Source of the DNA: Sphingomonas sp.
GTDB taxonomy: Bacteria; Pseudomonadota; Alphaproteobacteria; Sphingomonadales; Sphingomonadaceae
Length of the DNA: 45,150 nt
Reading direction: 5' to 3'
NCBI GenBank assembly: GCA_002707985.1
Contig: PAOI01000025.1
Span: forward strand, 20,924-66,073
Shown: one piece after another, positions 8,628 through 16,996 of the stretch
Position numbering within the stretch: the stretch's first letter is position 1
Layout: every line of letters begins with the position of its first letter
The notes under the pieces: generated by a model
What the model was told of the DNA's origin: nothing
The model's database searches: none
Seen by the model: the letters and a program-made list of their open reading frames with translations, nothing else
Translations under genes and position numbers: made by a program

Positions 8628-9623
8628 CTAGCGAGTCCGGCCGTCGGCGACGATCGTTTCGGGTGCGGGGTCTTTGCCATCGAGAACCGCCACGACGCTG
8701 CGCGCGGCGACCATGTTGGTACGCGCCAGCCCTTCCTGCGTGGACGCTGCGGCGTGCGGGGTGGCGATCACGTTGGGAAGGGCCACCAGCTGTTCGGTGA
8801 CGTCGCGATAGGAGGGGTCGCTCTCGCTCAGGTACACGTCGAGACCCGCACCTGCGATCGTGCCGTCGCGGAGTGCAGCGAGCAGCGCCTTGTCATCGAC
8901 CAGCCCGCCGCGTGCGGCATTGATAAGGAAGCTGCCGCGCTTCATCTGCGCGATCCGGTCGGCATCGAACAGGAAGCGCGTTTCGGGTGTCAGCGGGGCG
9001 TGGATCGAGATGTAGTCGCTCGTCCGCACGAGCGTATCGAGATCGGTGGCTTCGACATTTGCGGGTGTGTCCTGCGGCAGCTCGCCCTCGGTCACGGCAA
9101 GAATGCGGCAATTAAAGCCTTGCAGCCGCTGCGCGACGCTCCGCCCGATCCGGCCCATGCCGATGATGCCGACGGTGCTTTCGAACAGGTCTCGCCCCAT
9201 CAGGATCGAAAAGTCGCCGTCGATCATCTTCGCCTGGGTTTCGCGGAACCGGTGCCCCACCGCAAGCATCAGCGCGAGCGTGTGATCGGCGACCGACGCG
9301 TCATTGCCGCCGGCGGCGATACAGACGACCTTGCCCAGATCCCGGGCCGCATCGAGATCGACGCGTTCATAGCCGACACCCCGGCGGGAAATTATCCGCA
9401 GATCGGGCAGGGCCTGTTGGAGCTCGCGAGTGACTTTCGCATGGCCTACGATCCATCCCGCGGCTCCCGCCAGCATCCCGGCCAGCGTGTCGTGGCTCAG
9501 CCCGCCATCGGCCTGTCCCGCCGGCAGGTCCGCGAGGACGACTTCGCAGCCATTGTCCTGCAAATAGGCAATGGTCGCTTCATCGAAGAAACGCTGGGTG
9601 ACCACCACTCGCCGATCGGACAC
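8628..9623 (-). CDS. D-2-hydroxyacid dehydrogenase (hydroxypyruvate/glyoxylate reductase-like)
   Basis: This 331-residue protein is a D-isomer-specific 2-hydroxyacid dehydrogenase. The NAD-binding GIIGMGRIG lies at about residues 152-160, and the catalytic triad is Arg238 (NAARGGLVD), Glu267 (DVYLSESDP) and His290 (IATPHAAAS). The ORF is open upstream to 9683, but GTG at 9623 is preceded six bases away by AGGGAGAG, a very strong ribosome site, and begins directly before the first beta strand (RRVVVTQRF), so I chose it. Next to a glycerate kinase it most likely interconverts hydroxypyruvate or tartronate semialdehyde-type ketoacids and D-glycerate. A phosphoglycerate dehydrogenase role is unlikely because no C-terminal regulatory domain is present. 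Confidence 0.9.
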   Translation of the reverse strand: MSDRRVVVTQRFFDEATIAYLQDNGCEVVLADLPAGQADGGLSHDTLAGMLAGAAGWIVGHAKVTRELQQALPDLRIISRRGVGYERVDLDAARDLGKVVCIAAGGNDASVADHTLALMLAVGHRFRETQAKMIDGDFSILMGRDLFESTVGIIGMGRIGRSVAQRLQGFNCRILAVTEGELPQDTPANVEATDLDTLVRTSDYISIHAPLTPETRFLFDADRIAQMKRGSFLINAARGGLVDDKALLAALRDGTIAGAGLDVYLSESDPSYRDVTEQLVALPNVIATPHAAASTQEGLARTNMVAARSVVAVLDGKDPAPETIVADGRTR

Positions 9624-9696
9624 GAAACGCTCTCCCTCTATCTCGTTGCGCCCCGGATAGGGAGCGTCGAGCGGCGAGACCAATGCGGAAATCCAA

Positions 9697-9704
9697 TCAA
9701 TTGA
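9697..9704. promoter_or_regulatory. Small palindrome in front of the dehydrogenase-kinase operon
   Basis: TCAATTGA is a perfect 8-base palindrome in the 95-base gap between LysR and the D-2-hydroxyacid dehydrogenase start. It may be part of an operator or promoter; there is no further support. Confidence 0.2.
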
Positions 9705-9718
9705 TGCGCGCGGGGCGT

Positions 9719-10615
9719 TCAGCCGCGCGCTTCGCGCGTGCTGGCCAATATGCGCGACCAGAAGCTTTCGGCAGCCATCGACTGGCGGGCGCGAGGGCGC
9801 CAGAGCCGTATCTCGATCTCCACATCCTCTTCCTCGGCACCGGCGCGAACCAACCGCCCTTCGTCGAGATCTTCCTGCACCAGGCTCAACGCGGTCCAGG
9901 CGATCCCGCGCCCGTCCCGCGCCATCGCGGTCAGCACGCTCGCAAGATGCGAGGAGAAGGCAGGCTGTGCGGGAGGCTGGCGATTTTCGCGCTCCCAGGC
10001 GGATGCCAGAATGCGGCCCATTCCCGATTCCGCAGTAAAGGCCAGTTGCGGCGCCTGTGCGGGGTTCGTCTCGCGCAGAAGCGAAGGGGCCGCCACGGGC
10101 AGGAGCCGGTCATGCCCGAGCCGTACCGAGCGGAAGTCCGAGCTCAGGCGCGTCGATGCGGCTTCATGATGGTGGCACAGGAGGAACTGCGCCTTGCCTT
10201 CCACCATCAGCCGTTCGCAGGCGACCATGTGGTCGGCGGTCAGGGCGATCGTGGCTTCGACCGGTTGTTCCGCTTCCAGACGGCGCAGCCAGCGGGGAAA
10301 GAACGTCAGCGACAGGACGTGCGTCGACGCGAAGCGCAGCGTTTCGTGATCGAATTTCGCCGCCGCGCGCGCGGCTTCGCGGCCGAGCTGGAGACGACGC
10401 AGCGTCTCTTCGGCTACCAGCCGGAAACTTTCTCCCGCTGCGGTCAGGCCGATGCGATGCGTGCGCCGGTCGATCAGCGGCGTGCCTACCCAGTCCTCGA
10501 GCGATTTGATCCGGCGGCTGAAGCTCGGCTGGCTCACCGACCGGCTTTCGGCGGCCCGCGAAAAGCCGCCGTGATCGATCAGCGCCAGAAAATCCTCGAG
10601 CCAGGTGACATCCAT
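9719..10615 (-). CDS. LysR-family transcriptional regulator
   Basis: The 298-residue product has the LysR architecture: an N-terminal winged helix (MDVTWLEDFLALIDHGGFSR, AAESRSVSQPSFSRRIKSLE, TAAGESF) and a C-terminal co-inducer domain of about 200 residues. The ORF extends to 10756, but ATG at 10615 starts precisely at the conserved helix and gives the usual family length. LysR proteins activate a divergent promoter when they bind a pathway metabolite. This one is transcribed divergently from hyuB and lies upstream of, and on the same strand as, the dehydrogenase/kinase genes, so it probably controls both. A T-N11-A site (10699-10711) lies in the divergent gap. Confidence 0.92.
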   Translation of the reverse strand: MDVTWLEDFLALIDHGGFSRAAESRSVSQPSFSRRIKSLEDWVGTPLIDRRTHRIGLTAAGESFRLVAEETLRRLQLGREAARAAAKFDHETLRFASTHVLSLTFFPRWLRRLEAEQPVEATIALTADHMVACERLMVEGKAQFLLCHHHEAASTRLSSDFRSVRLGHDRLLPVAAPSLLRETNPAQAPQLAFTAESGMGRILASAWERENRQPPAQPAFSSHLASVLTAMARDGRGIAWTALSLVQEDLDEGRLVRAGAEEEDVEIEIRLWRPRARQSMAAESFWSRILASTREARG

Positions 10616-10698
10616 CGGCCGGGCCGCCCTTTCGCAAATGCCATGCTGTTCGCGCGTTAGCGGCCTTGCCCCGGCATGGCCAGCGAGTGGGCGGATGA

Positions 10699-10711
10699 TT
10701 TGATGCGCAAA
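10699..10711. promoter_or_regulatory. Candidate LysR-binding box (T-N11-A)
   Basis: TTTGATGCGCAAA is a dyad (TTTG-N5-CAAA) matching the T-N11-A consensus of LysR-type regulators. It lies in the 143-base divergent gap, about 85 bases upstream of the lysR start and 48 bases upstream of the hyuB start. Confidence 0.45.
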
Positions 10712-10758
10712 GCGAATTGGATGCAGTTCGAGCCGGCTGCTAGCCGAAGGGGACAATA

Positions 10759-12432
10759 ATGAGCTGGAGAGGCAGTATGGCCCCGGAATTCGATCCGGTG
10801 ACCCTGGAAATCCTGTGGAGCCGCCTGATCGCGGTGGCGGATGAATCCGCCACGACCCTGTTGCGGACCGCCTTTACGCCGATCATCCGGGAATCGAACG
10901 ATTTTGCGACCTGTCTGATGACGGTTGATGGCGAAACGCTGGCCGAATGCAGTGGCGGTATCCCGGCCTTTGCCGGTCTGCTCGGTCGCGCGGCGCAGCA
11001 TATCCTCCGCAAGTTTCCGCACGAGGTATGGCGCGAAGGCGATTGCGTCTTCACCAACGATCCCTGGCTCGCCACCGGGCATCTGCCCGATGTCGCGATG
11101 ATTGCGCCGATCTTCTTCAAGGGGCGGCTGGTCGGATTTTCCGGCACGGTGGCGCATACGCCGGACATTGGCGGGCGGCAGGGCGCCGACAATCGCGAGC
11201 TGTTCGAAGAAGGCGTCTGCATCCCGCCGCTGCATCTCTATCGGGCGGGTGAGCGCTGCGAGGAAATGCTCGAACTGTTTCTTCAGAATGTGCGCCAGCC
11301 GGACCTTCTGCTCGGCGATCTGGAGGCTCAGGTGACGGCGAATGCGGTATGCCGCCGCCGCGCGACTGCGTTTCTCGAAGAGGCTGGGCTCGATAATTTC
11401 GAAGCGTTGGCGCGTGCGATCCACGGCATGTCCGAACGCGCGATGCGATCGGCGATCGCAGCGCTCCCCGATGGCGAATATCGCTCCGAAATCGAGCTCG
11501 ACGGCTTTCCCGATCATCCCACCCGCATTTGCTGCACCATTACCGTCGCGGGCGACGAAATGACGGTCGACTATGCCGGAACCTCGAAACAGAACGCCCG
11601 CGCGACGAACTGCACGCTCAACTACACCCATGCCTACAGCATTTATCCGCTAAAATGCGTGCTCGATCCCGACACGCGCAGGAACGAAGGGTCCTACCGC
11701 CCGATCCGGGTGACCGCGCCCAAGGGTACGGTGCTCAACGCGGCGCGTCCCGCCGCCGTCAATGCGCGCCATTTGTCGGGGCACGCCGTAAGTTGCGCGC
11801 TGTATCAGGCACTCGCGGAGATACTGCCCGACCGGGTGCTTGCCGACAGCGGCGGCGCGCCGGCGTTGCGCGCCGGGATCGTCGGACGATCCGATGCCGG
11901 GGACCCCTTCACGATGATCCTCTTCGCCAGCGCGGGCATGGGCGGTTCGGCACATGGCGACGGACTCTCCACCACCGCCTTCCCGACCAACTCGGGCGCG
12001 GGAAGCCTGGAGGTGCTCGAAGCTGCGGCGCCGGTCCTGTTCAAGCGCAAGCAATTGCGTGTCGATTCGGCTGGCGCCGGAAAATATCGCGGCGGCCTGG
12101 GACAGATTTGCGAGATCGAAAATATCGCGTCGCAGACCGTGTATGTGACGATCATCGGCGAACGGGAAAAGCATCCCGCGCGCGGCGTGCTGGGTGGAAT
12201 GCCCGGAGCATGTGCCTCGGCCTCGGTCGAGGGGCTGGGAACTGTCTCGCTCAAGTCCCGCAGCCTGCTCAAGCCCGGGGCTTCGGTGACCTTCCATTTC
12301 GCCGGGGGCGGCGGGTTCGGCGATCCCGCCGAACGCGATCCCGAGGCAGTGGCAACCGACCTGAGGCTCGGACTGATATCGGCGGACGCTGCCCGGCGCG
12401 ACTATCCGCACGCAACTGGAGCGCGCGCATGA
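10759..12432 (+). CDS. hyuB: Hydantoinase B/oxoprolinase family subunit (HyuB-type)
   Basis: At 557 residues this is a full-length HyuB-type subunit. Recognisable parts are the N-terminal DPVTLEILWSRLIAVADE, the block TNDPWLATGHLPDVAMIAP near residue 96-114, HTPDIGGRQGADNRELFEEG, and the glycine-rich C-terminal FAGGGGFGDPAERDP. The family forms ATP-dependent complexes with HyuA: N-methylhydantoinase, 5-oxoprolinase, or acetone/acetophenone-type carboxylases. Two starts are possible: ATG 10759 (AAGGGG upstream) or ATG 10777 (GGAGAGG upstream). It overlaps hyuA by four bases (ATGA). The third small subunit of acetone carboxylase is absent, and no amino-acid amidohydrolase partner is nearby, so the substrate remains open. 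Confidence 0.92.
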   Translation: MSWRGSMAPEFDPVTLEILWSRLIAVADESATTLLRTAFTPIIRESNDFATCLMTVDGETLAECSGGIPAFAGLLGRAAQHILRKFPHEVWREGDCVFTNDPWLATGHLPDVAMIAPIFFKGRLVGFSGTVAHTPDIGGRQGADNRELFEEGVCIPPLHLYRAGERCEEMLELFLQNVRQPDLLLGDLEAQVTANAVCRRRATAFLEEAGLDNFEALARAIHGMSERAMRSAIAALPDGEYRSEIELDGFPDHPTRICCTITVAGDEMTVDYAGTSKQNARATNCTLNYTHAYSIYPLKCVLDPDTRRNEGSYRPIRVTAPKGTVLNAARPAAVNARHLSGHAVSCALYQALAEILPDRVLADSGGAPALRAGIVGRSDAGDPFTMILFASAGMGGSAHGDGLSTTAFPTNSGAGSLEVLEAAAPVLFKRKQLRVDSAGAGKYRGGLGQICEIENIASQTVYVTIIGEREKHPARGVLGGMPGACASASVEGLGTVSLKSRSLLKPGASVTFHFAGGGGFGDPAERDPEAVATDLRLGLISADAARRDYPHATGARA

Positions 12433-14531
12433 CGGCGGCACGAACGGCTCGTATCGGTGTCGATATCGGCGGCACCTTCACCGATCTGGTGCTGCACGAC
12501 GAAGCGCGCGGCATCACGCATACCGGAAAGCGGCTGACGACTCCCGAAGCGCCCAGTCGCGCGATCATCGAAGGGATTGCGCGGCTGCTCTCAGAGACCG
12601 GTACGAGGGCCGATCAGATCGGTGCGATTGTTCATGGCACCACGCTGGTTACCAACACGGTGCTCGAACGTACCGGCGCGCGCGTCGGCCTGATCGCTAC
12701 CGATGGCCTGACCGATCAGATCGAGATGGGACGCGAAACGCGGTACGATACCGACAATCTGTTTCAGCCCGCGGTTCCGGTGATTGTCCCGCGCGACCTT
12801 CGCCGCGGAGTGATTGAGCGCATTCTCTCCGACGGAACCGTCCATACGCCGCTCGATGTCGCGATGCTGGAGGCGCAGCTGCGTTCGCTGGCCGATTCAG
12901 GTATCGAGGCACTCGCGATCGCTTTCATGAATTCCTATCGCAATTCCGAGCACGAACGGCGTGCGAAGGCGGTCGTCGAGCGGCTCTTTCCGGATTTGCC
13001 CGTCACTATCTCCTCGGCAGTGGCGCCCGAAATCCGCGAATATGAACGGACCAACACTGCGTGCGTCAATGCCTATGTCCAGCCGCGTGTGCAGGGATAT
13101 CTCGACCAGCTGACGGAAGAACTCGCGGCGATGGGGTTTTCGGGGGACCTGTCGATCATGTTGTCGAGCGGCGGCGTCACGACGATCGAGGAAGCAAAGG
13201 CGTTTCCCGTGCGATTGATTGAATCCGGCCCGGCGGCTGGCGCGATCGCGGCCGCCCATATCGCCCGGAAGATCGGCGAGGATCGCCTGATTTCGTTCGA
13301 TATGGGCGGCACGACGGCGAAGATGTGCCTGATCGAAAACGCCACGCCGCATGTGAAACATGATTTCGAGGCCGGCAGGCTCGAACGCTTCAAGCAGGGC
13401 TCGGGGCTTCCACTCAAGGTCGCGGTGGTGGACATGATCGAGATCAGCGGTGGCGGCGGCTCGATTGCTGCGGTCGACAAGCTCGGGCTGATGAAAGTCG
13501 GGCCGCGCAGCGCGAGTTCGGTGCCGGGCCCGGTTGCCTATGGCCTGGGCGGGACCGAGCCGACCGTGACCGATGCCGATCTGATGCTCGGATATCTGAA
13601 TCCGGAATTCTTCCTGGGTGGCGAAATGGCGTTGCGCCTCGACGATGTGCGCAATGCCATCGCCGGGCGACTGGCCGATCCGCTGGGAATGCGCGTCGCG
13701 GATGCTGCTGCGGGCATTCAGGGGATCGTCAACGAAAGCATGGCCGCCGCCACGCGCATGCACCTTGCCGAGAAGGGCAAGGATCCGCGGGATTACACCA
13801 TGCTCGCCTTTGGTGGCGCCGGGCCGGTACATGCCTATGGACTGGCAAGACTGCTTGGCGTGCGGCGACTTGTCGTGCCGATGGGCGCGGGCGTGATTTC
13901 GGCGTTCGGCTTTCTGGTGGCGGCGCCTGCAGTCAACGATTCGCGGGGCTATTTCGAACGGCTCGAGCGCATCGACTGGAGCCATGTCTCCGGCCTCTAC
14001 AGCGAAATGGAAACGCGCGCTCGCGCGATGTTCGCGGCGATGGGCGCGCGGGCGGACGATATCCGCATCGAATATGCCGCGGACATGCGGTACAGCGGGC
14101 AGGGCTTCGAAATCACGGTTCCCCTGCCCGAAAATTGCCTCGACGGCGGTCGCACCGACACGGTTCGCGAGGCCTTTCAGGCGAGATATCGGGAACTCTT
14201 TAACCGCTCGGTCGACAAAATCCCGGTCGAGGCCGTGAACTGGCGGCTCACTGCCTCCTTGCCCGTGCAGGATATCAGCCTGGCCCATAGCGTCAGCGAC
14301 GAACCCGCCGAACGCGCGCCGCGCGACGTGACGTTCCCCGGCCATGGCCCCGTCCGGACGCGGGTCTATAATCGCTATGCCTTGCCGCGCGGCACGCAGA
14401 TTGCGGGACCGGCGGTGTTCGAGGAACGCGAGTCGAGCTTCATCATCGGGCCGGAGGCCGTGGCCGAGGTCGATGAACATGCGAACCTTGTCGTCACCAT
14501 CGCATATGCGGACACGACGCATGGCGGATGA
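12429..14531 (+). CDS. hyuA: Hydantoinase A/oxoprolinase family subunit (HyuA-type)
   Basis: The product is 700 residues and begins with the acetate-kinase/actin-like phosphate loop RIGVDIGGTFTDLVLHDEARG, followed by HGTTLVTNTVLERTGARVGLI, FDMGGTTAKMCLI near residue 290 and AFGGAGPVHAYGLARLLG near 460. These are the signatures of the ATP-hydrolysing HyuA subunit. The ORF is open upstream inside hyuB, but ATG 12429 overlaps the hyuB stop (ATGA) and starts exactly before the family N-terminus. With HyuB it should carry out ATP-dependent ring opening or carboxylation in the cytoplasm. Its stop lies inside the start of the MFS gene, so the four genes 10759-16804 look like one transcription unit. 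Confidence 0.93.
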   Translation: MTAARTARIGVDIGGTFTDLVLHDEARGITHTGKRLTTPEAPSRAIIEGIARLLSETGTRADQIGAIVHGTTLVTNTVLERTGARVGLIATDGLTDQIEMGRETRYDTDNLFQPAVPVIVPRDLRRGVIERILSDGTVHTPLDVAMLEAQLRSLADSGIEALAIAFMNSYRNSEHERRAKAVVERLFPDLPVTISSAVAPEIREYERTNTACVNAYVQPRVQGYLDQLTEELAAMGFSGDLSIMLSSGGVTTIEEAKAFPVRLIESGPAAGAIAAAHIARKIGEDRLISFDMGGTTAKMCLIENATPHVKHDFEAGRLERFKQGSGLPLKVAVVDMIEISGGGGSIAAVDKLGLMKVGPRSASSVPGPVAYGLGGTEPTVTDADLMLGYLNPEFFLGGEMALRLDDVRNAIAGRLADPLGMRVADAAAGIQGIVNESMAAATRMHLAEKGKDPRDYTMLAFGGAGPVHAYGLARLLGVRRLVVPMGAGVISAFGFLVAAPAVNDSRGYFERLERIDWSHVSGLYSEMETRARAMFAAMGARADDIRIEYAADMRYSGQGFEITVPLPENCLDGGRTDTVREAFQARYRELFNRSVDKIPVEAVNWRLTASLPVQDISLAHSVSDEPAERAPRDVTFPGHGPVRTRVYNRYALPRGTQIAGPAVFEERESSFIIGPEAVAEVDEHANLVVTIAYADTTHGG

Positions 14532-15906
14532 CGGGAATACGGTGCAGGGCGGAGCGCAGCGCGTTCGGCTCGGCATCGAGTCGCATTGGTGGGCGCTGGC
14601 GGTGCTCTTCCTCTATTACAGCTTCACCTATGTCGATCGTTCGCTCGCGTCGGTGCTGGTACCGGAAATCAAGCGGACCATTCATCTTAGCGACACGGCA
14701 GTGGGGATGATCCTTGGTGCGATCCCCACCGGCGCCTTTGCCCTCGCCAGCCTGCCCGCCGGCCTTGCCGCCGATCGCTGGCCTCGCAAATGGATCATCG
14801 GCGCTGGCGTGGCTCTGTTTTCGGTCGCGACGGTGCTGCTCGGGCTGTCCGATGGCGCGTGGGAGATCATGGCTGCACGCGCGCTGGGCGCGATCGGCGA
14901 GGCCGCGATCCTGCCCGCCGCCTATTCCTTTCTGGCAGACAGTTTTCCGCGCAGGCGCGTCGGCACGGCGATTGCTTTCTTTTCGATGGGAGCAAAGGCG
15001 GGCGTAGCGACGTCGCTGGCGCTGGCCGGCGCGGTGCTGGTCTTCGCGCAGGATATCGTCGCGCGCGGCCATGGCTTCGGGCTGTTCGCATGGCAGATCG
15101 AGTTTCTGATCTTTGCCGGACCGATGCTGCTCTGCCTGTTGCTGATCCTGACGCTGAAGGAGCCGCCGCGCCAGCGCATGGCGGTGTTCGGGGAACAGAA
15201 GGGCAGCGAGCTGGTCGCGTATCTTAAAAGCCAGCGGCGCCTGTTGCTGCTGCTGATCGGCGGTTTCGCGGCAGTGTGCTTCTGCGGCTTTTCGCTCGGC
15301 AGCTGGATACCCGCCTATCTTTCGCGCCGCTTTGCAATGCAGCCCCAGGAATATGGACCGATCCTGGCTCTGCTCAGCGTCGTTTCGGGGCTGACGCTGA
15401 TGGTTAAGGGCATGCTGATCGACTGGCTGTATATCCGCGGGGTGAAGGACGCCTATGTCCGGTTGTACACCTGGTTGCTCGCCGGATCGCTCCCGATCGT
15501 GTGGACCATGTTCCTGGTCGACAACAAATGGCTGTTCCTGGTGATGCTGGGACTGGTGCAGATCGTCACCATTCCGTTCATTTCCTACGCTTCCACAACG
15601 TTTCAGGTGATCGCCCCCGGCAATATCCGCGCACGGATCACATCGGCGGCATTGATCATATTCGCGATAGCCGGCGGCCTTGGCACGTCGTCGGTCGGGG
15701 CAATGAACGACCTTCTGTTCGGCGGCGATGCAGGGCTGGGCAGTTCGCTCGGCTTGTCCGTGGCGATCATGATGCCGACCGCGCTGATCCTGTTGCGGCT
15801 CGCCTTGAAACCGCTGCACGCCGCCGTCGCACAGGCGGAACGGCTGAACGAAACGCCGCCCGGGGAAGCCGCGCAACCGACGGGAGGTAGGGAAGGTGAT
15901 GTCTGA
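14521..15906 (+). CDS. MFS transporter (12-helix, Spinster-like)
   Basis: The 461-residue protein has about twelve hydrophobic segments. The first cytoplasmic loop has an MFS signature (GLAADRWPRKW), and helix-1 (FLYYSFTYVDRSLASVLVPE) resembles Spinster-like MFS carriers common near sphingomonad catabolic genes. The ORF continues upstream, but ATG 14521 overlaps the hyuA stop by 11 bases and places the first helix about 20 residues in. It probably imports the pathway substrate or an intermediate across the inner membrane, complementing the TonB-dependent receptor at the left of the cluster. The stop is overlapped by the next gene, again implying coupled translation. Confidence 0.88.
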   Translation: MADDGNTVQGGAQRVRLGIESHWWALAVLFLYYSFTYVDRSLASVLVPEIKRTIHLSDTAVGMILGAIPTGAFALASLPAGLAADRWPRKWIIGAGVALFSVATVLLGLSDGAWEIMAARALGAIGEAAILPAAYSFLADSFPRRRVGTAIAFFSMGAKAGVATSLALAGAVLVFAQDIVARGHGFGLFAWQIEFLIFAGPMLLCLLLILTLKEPPRQRMAVFGEQKGSELVAYLKSQRRLLLLLIGGFAAVCFCGFSLGSWIPAYLSRRFAMQPQEYGPILALLSVVSGLTLMVKGMLIDWLYIRGVKDAYVRLYTWLLAGSLPIVWTMFLVDNKWLFLVMLGLVQIVTIPFISYASTTFQVIAPGNIRARITSAALIIFAIAGGLGTSSVGAMNDLLFGGDAGLGSSLGLSVAIMMPTALILLRLALKPLHAAVAQAERLNETPPGEAAQPTGGREGDV

Positions 15907-16804
15907 TGAACCGCCGATGGCAGACTGGATTTCCGGCCAGGCGATCAGCGCCAAATTCTCTGCCGGAACGGCGCCGCCCCGGACTCCGGCGCCCCGCGGC
16001 GCGGTAGATTGCCATCATCATATCTTCGACAATCGTTTCCATGTCGAAGGGCAGATCGCGGTGCCCGATGCCACGGTTGCTGATTATCGCGATTTCCAGC
16101 GGCGGCTGGGGCTCTCGCGCTCGGTATTCGTCGCGTCGTCCAACTATGGTGATGACGACCGTGTCGTGCTCGATGCGCTGGGGCAGGTTGGTACGGAGCG
16201 GATGCGCGGGGTAGTAATCCTGCACGGCGACGTCGATCCGGTGCGACTGCCGGCGCTGCACGATCGCGGGGTGCGCGGCATCCGGATCTATTTCGCCAAG
16301 GGCAAGGTTCCCGATTCTGCGGGCTTCGATCGGCTGACGCGGCTGGCGGCCGAGCGAGGTTGGTCGGTCAATGTCGTCGGAAATCGGAACCGCGAAGTGC
16401 TGCTCGACTGGGAAAGCGCAATGGCGAATGCGCCTTGCCCGGTCATGGTCGACCATATGGGCTGGACACCGCAGCCGGCTGGGCCGGACAGCGCGACCGG
16501 CAAGATGCTGCGCCGCCTGCTCGCCACCGGCAATGTCTATGTGAAGCTTTCCGGTCCCTATCTGTCATCGCGCAGCGGGGCCCCGGAGTTCGACGATGTC
16601 GATATGCTGGCGCGAACACTCGCCGCCGATGTGCCGGAACGCGTTGTCTGGGGCAGCGACTGGCCGCATCCGGTCGCGGCGCAACAACATATCCCGGTCG
16701 ATGGCGCTCGATTGTTCGATCAATTGACGCGCTGGATCCCCGATCCCGAACGGCGCCGGCTGGCGCTGGTCGGCAACCCCGAACGCCTATACTGGAACGA
16801 TTGA
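15899..16804 (+). CDS. Amidohydrolase_2 family metal-dependent hydrolase (2-pyrone-4,6-dicarboxylate lactonase-like)
   Basis: The 301-residue protein is a TIM-barrel amidohydrolase. Key motifs are DCHHHIFD (His39-His41), IRIYFAKGK near 128-136, MVDHMGW (His186), and the terminal catalytic aspartate in WGSDWPHP (Asp254, His257). This set matches the PDC lactonase (LigI) branch of amidohydrolase-2, which hydrolyses a six-membered lactone with a single metal or none. A GTG at 15896 is an alternative start; GGGAGG at 15882-15887 serves either. The start overlaps the MFS stop. No other protocatechuate 4,5-cleavage genes are visible, so the lactone is likely a different one. A short hairpin follows the stop. 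Confidence 0.85.
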   Translation: MSDEPPMADWISGQAISAKFSAGTAPPRTPAPRGAVDCHHHIFDNRFHVEGQIAVPDATVADYRDFQRRLGLSRSVFVASSNYGDDDRVVLDALGQVGTERMRGVVILHGDVDPVRLPALHDRGVRGIRIYFAKGKVPDSAGFDRLTRLAAERGWSVNVVGNRNREVLLDWESAMANAPCPVMVDHMGWTPQPAGPDSATGKMLRRLLATGNVYVKLSGPYLSSRSGAPEFDDVDMLARTLAADVPERVVWGSDWPHPVAAQQHIPVDGARLFDQLTRWIPDPERRRLALVGNPERLYWND

Positions 16805-16806
16805 GC

Positions 16807-16833
16807 GCGTGCCGCGAAGGCGTGCGGCCACGC
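16807..16833 (+). terminator. Hairpin at the end of the hyuBA operon
   Basis: GCGTGCCGC (16807-16815) pairs with GCGGC and ACGC (16824-16833, one bulged C) just after the amidohydrolase stop. No T-run follows. It is a plausible but weak terminator. Confidence 0.3.
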
Positions 16834-16975
16834 ATCGGGAAGCGAACCGGACGTTATGCGTCAACCACCGATCCGACCGGCGTTTGGGCGCCAGGGCAAA
16901 CCGTCGGCGATCTGCTGACCACCGGTGATTGCGGCAAGCTCGCGTGCGTCCCGATCCGCCCCCTTCGGCCGATTT

Positions 16976-16996
16976 GGGGGCCTTGGTGGGGCCCCC
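16976..16996. repeat. Perfect inverted repeat (7-bp arms) in the gene-free stretch
   Basis: GGGGGCC (16976-16982) and GGCCCCC (16990-16996) form a 7-bp perfect stem with a 7-base loop. The run CCCCC at 16959-16963 could pair with the left arm instead, giving mutually exclusive structures. No T-run follows, so termination is not assured. Confidence 0.4.

Noticed and set aside
8196..9704. Plus-strand frame of 502 codons opposite the glycerate kinase and dehydrogenase
   Set aside because: Spans two real minus-strand genes and has no motif of its own.
12897..14576. Minus-strand frame of 559 codons opposite hyuA
   Set aside because: Antisense shadow of a certain gene; composition is unlike a protein.
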